A program made the translations under genes and the position numbers. The notes under the pieces were generated by a model. That model had not been told where the DNA came from. It searched no databases and saw nothing but the letters and a program-made list of their open reading frames with translations. Source: Dryocosmus kuriphilus (lineage: Eukaryota; Arthropoda; Insecta; Hymenoptera; Cynipidae). From it: 64,000 bases of DNA. Below, in pieces: positions 57,758 through 64,000 of this stretch. Location: the NCBI GenBank assembly GCA_038277395.1, contig CM076197.1, forward strand, positions 72,821,348 through 72,885,347, in the 5' to 3' direction. Position 1 is the stretch's first letter, and every line of letters begins with the position of its first letter.

Positions 57758-60700
57758 ATATAGAACATGCTTTATTTCGGAACATACGTATTGTATATTG
57801 TACTTGATAAAATTTCTTTCAGAAGAAAGCGATCGACAATTTTGAGATTATATTTTGTGGTTAAAATGACAAAAATTACATAATAAATATAATTTTTTTA
57901 GGTACTTATTTTAATTATACTAAATCATTTACAGTTATGCATTTTACTTAAAAAATAAATATACCATTAGTATTAGGATTAGATATTTAAAAATGTAGCG
58001 ATACACTTCTGTTTGAAATAGGGTCACTTTAAAACGGGAAAATGCATAATTTAAATTTTTTCGCATGATTCCTCAAGTTGATATGTTTGAGTTTTATAGA
58101 ATGCCAACTTGCGATTTTACGTAAGAAGTATTAACATCAGAATTTTTGTCACTATGTGGTCATGCATTAAAAAATTTTTTAGGTATATAAATTCCTAATT
58201 TTTAATTATACAATATATAACATGATTGATGGAATATTTATTTCACATTTTGCGTGAGACCTAAACAATGTGGAACTGGAGCATTTCGCGAAAAAAAAAC
58301 TTATAATTATTGTGTTCACTTTTGGTTAATTAGCTGAAATGGTTTCAACATATCCAGCCATACTGATACACCATAAAATAAATCCTTTTAGCTAAAAAGA
58401 CGTTGATTATTGAATATTCTTATTGATTTTAGCGAACTGACACCTCTATTTTTTTCGTTTTTAAGGACTTTACACCATGTGTTCCGCGCGGTAAGAGGAT
58501 GCCACAAGTCTTGTTTTAAAAATAGACATTTCCGGTCGATATTTTGTGACTTTTTAATTAATTATTATAAGTTATTGAATAAACAAAGTTATGTTTCAAT
58601 TTCACATTTTAATTCTTTGGGAGTCAAAGTAAGAATTTCAATATTTTATTTAAAAAAGATAGATTCAATCTACTGATGCTTTTGACGAGGTTGTCTACTC
58701 TGGAGAGGTTTATTTAGCGCCTGCTTTTAGGAAGAGAAATGAGATTTACCTCTGTGTGAAAACGTTCGACCCGATCCTTAAGGTCAAATCATCTTTTCGC
58801 CTTTCTCTCAAATTTTATAATATCCAATTTTTTCCCCACTAAGAAGAATGGTTTCAATTGAATGATTTCCTTAAAATATAATTTAAATAATTTATGTTTT
58901 TCTGTTTTATTGAGGGTCAGTTATTTCTCCCAGGAAAGACTTTCAGCAAGATTGGATCCGTTTTTAGTGGAAGTGATCTGCTCTTGAAAGTTTTTTTTAC
59001 CTAAATCTCTTTAAAGTTCCTAATCGTATCATTGAGGATTCCTTTCCTGGGAAATTGAGCGACGTTCAATTTCCCTGAAAGTAATCGATTCCTCTCGATT
59101 TTATCGGCTCTAGAAAGTTTTAGCAACTTCGGAATTAGAGGATTGCAGATGCATTTGAGAAAATTTCACACATCTCTTAAACTTCTATCTACCACAAACT
59201 ACATAACTATTTATTGACTGGCGAAAAGTACCGCAAAACGCTAAACACGGCAGTGTGGCGTAAAGTAGAACAATCAGAATTTTCCATTTCATAATTTGAT
59301 ATTGCTTTTCTCTGGATAAATAAGTGTTGTTTGTACTTTTAAGAATGAATGATAACACTTGCTTTGACTTGAGAATCGGAAATTTCGGTGATAAATTGAT
59401 GGAGAATATTGGCGCGTGCGTTCCTGGGTCAATAGTTTGGAGTTTCCACGACCCTAACCGTATTCTGAGGGTAGGGACAAGAAAGATAACTTTCTAGAGA
59501 GGGTAAGACGGTACAGCGATGCTGGGGGTTGATTGGGTGGCCACCCTTCGACTACTCGCCAGTCCCCTTCACTCCAGCCTCTCTCGCACCACGAAGCGTC
59601 TCCTATGATGAAAGCGAAATTACCCCCTGTAAAAATATGGCCGACCAAATGCAATTCTGAAGGGGTTTAACTCCCCTTAGTCTTTGGTCAAACAGTCTGT
59701 CGAACCTTCATAAATGCTCCATCTTACGTTTCTGCTATGATAAGCTGTTTATTAATATCACAGAAAGTGATTATTTTAATCGCGAGTGGCTTATCAAGAG
59801 AAATAAAAAATGATTAACAATTTCCTGGGCAATAGTGATAATTATTTTAATAGGAAGATTAAAAAATGCTTTTTGAGTAAATCACTTTCCGGTCAAAGTT
59901 ATCATAACAGTTGAGATTTTAAATTTTGAAAGCAATACCCACCAAGTGAAAAAAGCCCTTTGGGGTTCCGAATAAAGTCCCATTTAAGTACCGGGTATGA
60001 GACAAATCACACAGAAAAAAGCTGGGCTCATTTTGAGTCGGATATTGAACCAAAATTGAGACCCAGAATTTTTTAGTCAAAAAGGACTTTTAAACACAAA
60101 AGAAAATTACATGAAGTTACCGCGGCAACAGCTGAATTACGACCTGAAAAAAATAAGACGCAGTAAATGTTAGCCTAGCTTTTTTCTGTACATTAGTGGA
60201 CAGTGGGATATGATGGCAGTGCGGGACATGGTGAATGAATCAAGTAAGGTTTGTGTTTGTTTGTTTTTACATTCATTTTTCTAAAATAGCTCTTTCTGAT
60301 TGAATAGAAAGAGTAATTTCATGTGATAAAATTATAATGCAAAATCAAAGAAGCACTAGCCATACTTGTATTATTCACCATGCCCCACACTGACAGAATA
60401 CCCCACTTCCCCCTAACGAAGTACCAAATTTTCTTAAAATTTTTTGCAAGGCTAAATAGGGTCAAAAATATACTAGAAAAGTTCCTTTTGTGTTTATCAG
60501 ACATTTCTACAAGTGTGCCTCTTAGGGTGGTTTGAAAAAGCCAAAGCTCGAATTTCATTTGGGATAATGGCTTAATGGGTTCCGCTCACCCCCTATTTTC
60601 CAATTGAAAATGCATGGAGTGTATACATGGAGGTATGCGTCAGTTTTTTAATTTAACCCCACTAACCCCTTCCAACATGCCCAAAAGAACAATCTCTAAA

Positions 60701-61784
60701 CGAGAATAAAGTATTTTGCGGTATATTGGTCGTAAATATTACTTTTGTGTATTTTTTTTATCACAGATCATTTTTAATGGTCGAATTAAAAAGTTCCGTG
60801 TATTGTTTATTAATTATTTGAATCATTTTTATTTGCTTAAATAATTCTTTTTTCATATTTTATCGCAAATTATCGGTATCGTCACAATGATATAAACTAA
60901 TTAGGCAATACAAAAAATCAGTACGGTCGATCTGATTTGCTGTTAATTGTTTAAGCAATTTTTAATTGCCTAAATGTATTCCCCAAGAAATTAATTTAAA
61001 ATTAGCTGAAAGATGAACAAAGTACCAAAAAATTTAAGATTTTGAGACACAAGTACTAGCAAAGTCTCTATTAATTTTTTTTGAAATTTGAAAAAATTAC
61101 TGATGGAATAGTTAAAGAATAGTTGAAACAGTTTAAGATATGTCATGTTCTATAAAAGTTCAAAAACAGTCCTGTCATATGAAATTTTCTTGAGACAAAA
61201 ATACTAGAAAAGTTAAAAATGTGTCTTTCTAATAATAAGTTTTTTTGAGGCAAAAAAAAGAGGTAATAAGAAAGTTCCATTTTTTTTCAACGTTTTCACT
61301 CCAGTTCTCATATGATTTATATCCCGAAAAAGTACTAGAACATTATAATAGGATATTTGTCCTATTTTAGTAGGACTTGCAAAATATAATTCGTATGAGC
61401 ACTTAACATATTCTTGTACAGCAACTTTTTTTTATACTTTTGTCAAAAAAAAAAGTTTCTTTCAGGAAGTATTTGGAACTTTAAACTTCTACTTCAGTAG
61501 GGACCTTTTTGGTAAAATTGGCACTTTTCTTTCTCTGGCTACACTTAATTTCAGGTTTTTTATTTTTTTATTTTGTGTATTAGTTTATACTCCCTTTGCT
61601 TTTACAGGTTTTTGAGAGTCTTTCAGAACAATTACAAACACTCTCTCAAAATCGGTCTAGTGACCTCCAGGCAATTTGCCCCTCGACATGAAGCATCTTC
61701 CCTGAAAGATCACTGACTTTATGAGAGGACCTACATTTTAACGTGGATTCCAAACCAAGAGAGCCTCAGTAGAAGTACATAGAA

Positions 61785-61860
61785 AAATTCCATTGGTACT
61801 CGACTCAGGTTTCGAACCCCGGACCCTCCTGAGGCAACCGAGGTTCTTACTTAATTTCAA
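61785..61860 (-). repeat. tRNA-B-box-like segment, possible SINE
   Basis: On the minus strand, GGGTCCGGGGTTCGAAACC contains a GGTTCGA-type pol III B box, preceded by GGTTGCCTCAGGAG. No convincing A box or cloverleaf was found, so a tRNA gene is not called; a SINE remnant is possible. Confidence 0.3.
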
Positions 61861-62151
61861 GTTAATTTTCTTAATGAAAATTTAAAATGGTTGCATACCA
61901 GTATACTGTAATGTAGAGCGACACTTTAATGACTATATAGTTTCGTAACTCATCGACCCTGGCATCTCTCATCTCCAAAGGAAACCAACATCTTAACAGC
62001 CTTATTGAATTGTGGTTATTATACCGCATCGCCTTTACGATACTTCGCATCCTTTAAAGCAATTTGAGTAGAAATTTATATGGAAGCATATATATATTTC
62101 AGACCTTCCATTATATTTTAGTGAAGAAATTCAAACAAAACTGAGGTATAT

Positions 62152-62290
62152 ATAGTAAAGTGGGGCTTAGTGAGACATATGGGGTAAAGCGGGATATCCG
62201 TTTTTTGTTAAGAAGAAGCAATATCAAGTTATGAAATGGGAAAATTCCGAATTTCGCGCTTTACCCTACAGCCCCATTTTACGGTATTTA
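62152..62290. mobile_element. Short foldback MITE (GTAAARTGGGGCT ends)
   Basis: The left part AGTAAAGTGGGGCTTAG and GGGGTAAAGCGGGAT pairs with the inverted right part CGCGCTTTACCCTAC and AGCCCCATTTTACGG. Its loop (GAAGCAATATCAAGTTATGA) has an inverted relative at about 59282-59317, so the family has a decayed second copy there. Confidence 0.6.
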
Positions 62291-64000
62291 GTAATGTACA
62301 AAATCAGTTTAGTTTATCATTCCTTAAAATCAGGACAATATAGTATGGTTCAAGCGTAATTTCAAGAAAATAGATTGATTCTAGATCTTGAAGTAAATAC
62401 CTAAATGATTGATTTTTTTCTAAATAGAAGTTATAAGAGAAAGTCTTCTCGATCACGGATCTTTCGTCCCTAAAGGGCAATCATTCGGCCCAGACGCATA
62501 AGTTGGCAGTCGCTTAGTGTCCAGAGTGTTCTCCTACCCTTATTTGGTCACTCCCCCCTCTGGACCACCACCCATCTCACCCATCGTCGAATAACCTTAG
62601 TTACTTTGCTAGACTGTTGGGTTCCTGAAGCCAGTATAGCCGAAGTATGAAACTCTCGACTCCTAGGAGAGTCCTAGGTAATCACCGAACTTCGCTGCTC
62701 CCTCAGGAACAACCCCACACCAGGAGCCGATATAACTTTGCTCCTAGGGGGGTAGTACCGCTTCCCGAGCAGCCCCAATAGTCGCGCCACATCCTGAGAC
62801 GATACACTTATACGATATAATATGCGAACTATGCATCAGAAACAAACCATCGAGATTTTATAGTTTGGAAATTTTTGTTTTAAAAATTTAGTCTAGGTGG
62901 GTCTAGGTGAAACCACCCTACAGTAGATTATAACAGTGGGAAATGCAAAAGTATTTAACTGCATCAGTTTACAAAAATAAAGAAAGCTTTTTGTATTTAG
63001 ATAAAGCTTACATACTCAGTTGGCTACCTATAGAAGAAAAATATCACGAAATTAGTCTATAGCTGTATTAAATATTTTTATTAAACCTCGTCAAGGGTAC
63101 GATTTTCACACCTCTATCCATCAGTATAGATAATTATTTCTGGTATTGCTCTTGGACAAATAATAGACAAATAATAGCAAATAATAGTTGTAGCTATCAC
63201 AGCTTATGAATGAATGACTCCATAAACAATTAAAAATTCTGTCTTTTTTCATAACTACAAATTTAGAATTTATTTAAATATTTATTGTGAATTTTACTTC
63301 AAACTTTTATTCTAATGTATAAACACGCCACAGAAATGTTTCATTTAGATAAGAAGTATGGATAAAGAAGAAGGAAACATTTTTTTTAGGTTAAAAATTA
63401 ATTTTTTACTCTCGCACAATGATTAATTACAGCTTTTCAATGAAACTTCGTCTGACAATAGTATCTTTGTCAAAATGTTATACTAAAAAAAATAATCAAC
63501 ATTTTTTGTCCATTTATCAATTATTTCAGATCATCTACTGTAAGGTGGTTTTCCGTACATAGGTAATGAACTTAAATTTCACTTTCTTAATCGGTGCGGG
63601 TACAATGACTAATTTGCAAAAAAATCATTGAAAATTGTTTAAAAATTTTATAAACTATTTAAGCAATTTTTTCTTACTTTTTTTTATGAATAATGAAACA
63701 GCATTTTTGCTTGAGGCCAATGATCATGCAATTTAGAGGCCAATCATTGTGTTTTTTGATATTGTTGCTAATTTCTTCAAATATAAATTAAGTAGTTAAC
63801 ATAAATTTGTTGCTAGACAAATTAGAACTTATTTCGATAGGTTTTTGCTGTAGAATCTGAATCCAGAAACGAAAATAGTGAATCGGCTCTAGTTTTTAAA
63901 CAAAACTGGGTCCAAAATATCAAGAAACATCTTTTTAGCTATATTTGAAAAATCATATCGAATGAACCTGATGCGTTAGAAACTTTAAAAAGGATAAAAT

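Larger units (their letters stand above)
57758..64000. other. Gene-poor tail of the window with scattered small repeats
   Basis: No gene recognised on either strand. A GC-richer patch at 59420-59690 and another at 62455-62810 match nothing I know. Inverted repeats: GTGCGGGACATGGTGAAT (about 60219) against ATTCACCATGCCCCACAC (about 60373), and the MITE at 62152-62290. The rest is AT-rich. Confidence 0.5.

Noticed and set aside
61785..61860. tRNA gene
   Set aside because: Only a B-box-like GGTTCGA on the minus strand; no acceptor stem, anticodon arm or A box could be folded.

Overview
This is an AT-rich, intron-bearing animal nuclear sequence. Gene families, short canonical GT-AG introns, two mariner families, an animal EnSpm-type transposon carrying a DUF4806 gene and an arthropod-type repeat protein all point to an insect. 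A hymenopteran is my best guess, but the sequence does not prove it.

Positions 1-13.7 kb form a compact gene block. A partial ZCCHC17 homologue (minus strand) runs off the left edge. The C-terminal part of an IFT70/TTC30 gene (plus) follows, with its first ~400 codons absent from the space available. Next come PSMD9 (plus), then UQCC2 and METTL15 (plus), whose reading frames overlap by 29 bases. MTHFD1 (minus, 12 coding exons, 7.8 kb) converges on METTL15. UQCC2 and METTL15 both serve mitochondrial gene expression (cytochrome b/complex III assembly and 12S rRNA methylation), which makes a shared transcript plausible. MTHFD1 is the cytosolic one-carbon folate enzyme. It reads through almost perfectly by homology but has one extra base in coding exon 3.

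Positions 13.7-31.8 kb contain no recognisable host gene and are built of nested repeats: a 4.5 kb span bounded by long inverted repeats around 14.85 and 19.33 kb, a GA/CT-rich inverted-repeat element (17.2-19.1 kb), several foldback elements, a 1.3 kb mariner inserted in one arm of a foldback element (27.6-28.9 kb), and two copies of a hairpin-rich ~1.1 kb family.

Positions 31,844-44,439 form one transposon of about 12.6 kb. It has 12-base terminal inverted repeats (CCCAGACGGCAA) and a 3-base target duplication (GAT). It encodes, on the minus strand, an EnSpm/CACTA-like transposase (one frameshift) and an 8-exon DUF4806 gene. Its introns have received further foldback elements.

Positions 45-64 kb hold a second dead mariner (45.5-46.8 kb), a 3.4 kb element whose inverted ends are arrays of alternating ~125-base units around a zinc-binding/transposase-like gene (47.1-50.5 kb), a TTAA-flanked MITE, a CAGTG-ended MITE, two more copies of the hairpin-rich family (54.95-56.15 kb inverted, 56.57-57.76 kb direct), and a 6 kb tail with no gene.

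Several frames (MTHFD1, the EnSpm transposase, the 48-50 kb protein) are broken by single bases in or beside short homopolymers, so assembly error must be separated from real decay. No CRISPR array, rRNA gene or convincing tRNA gene was seen.
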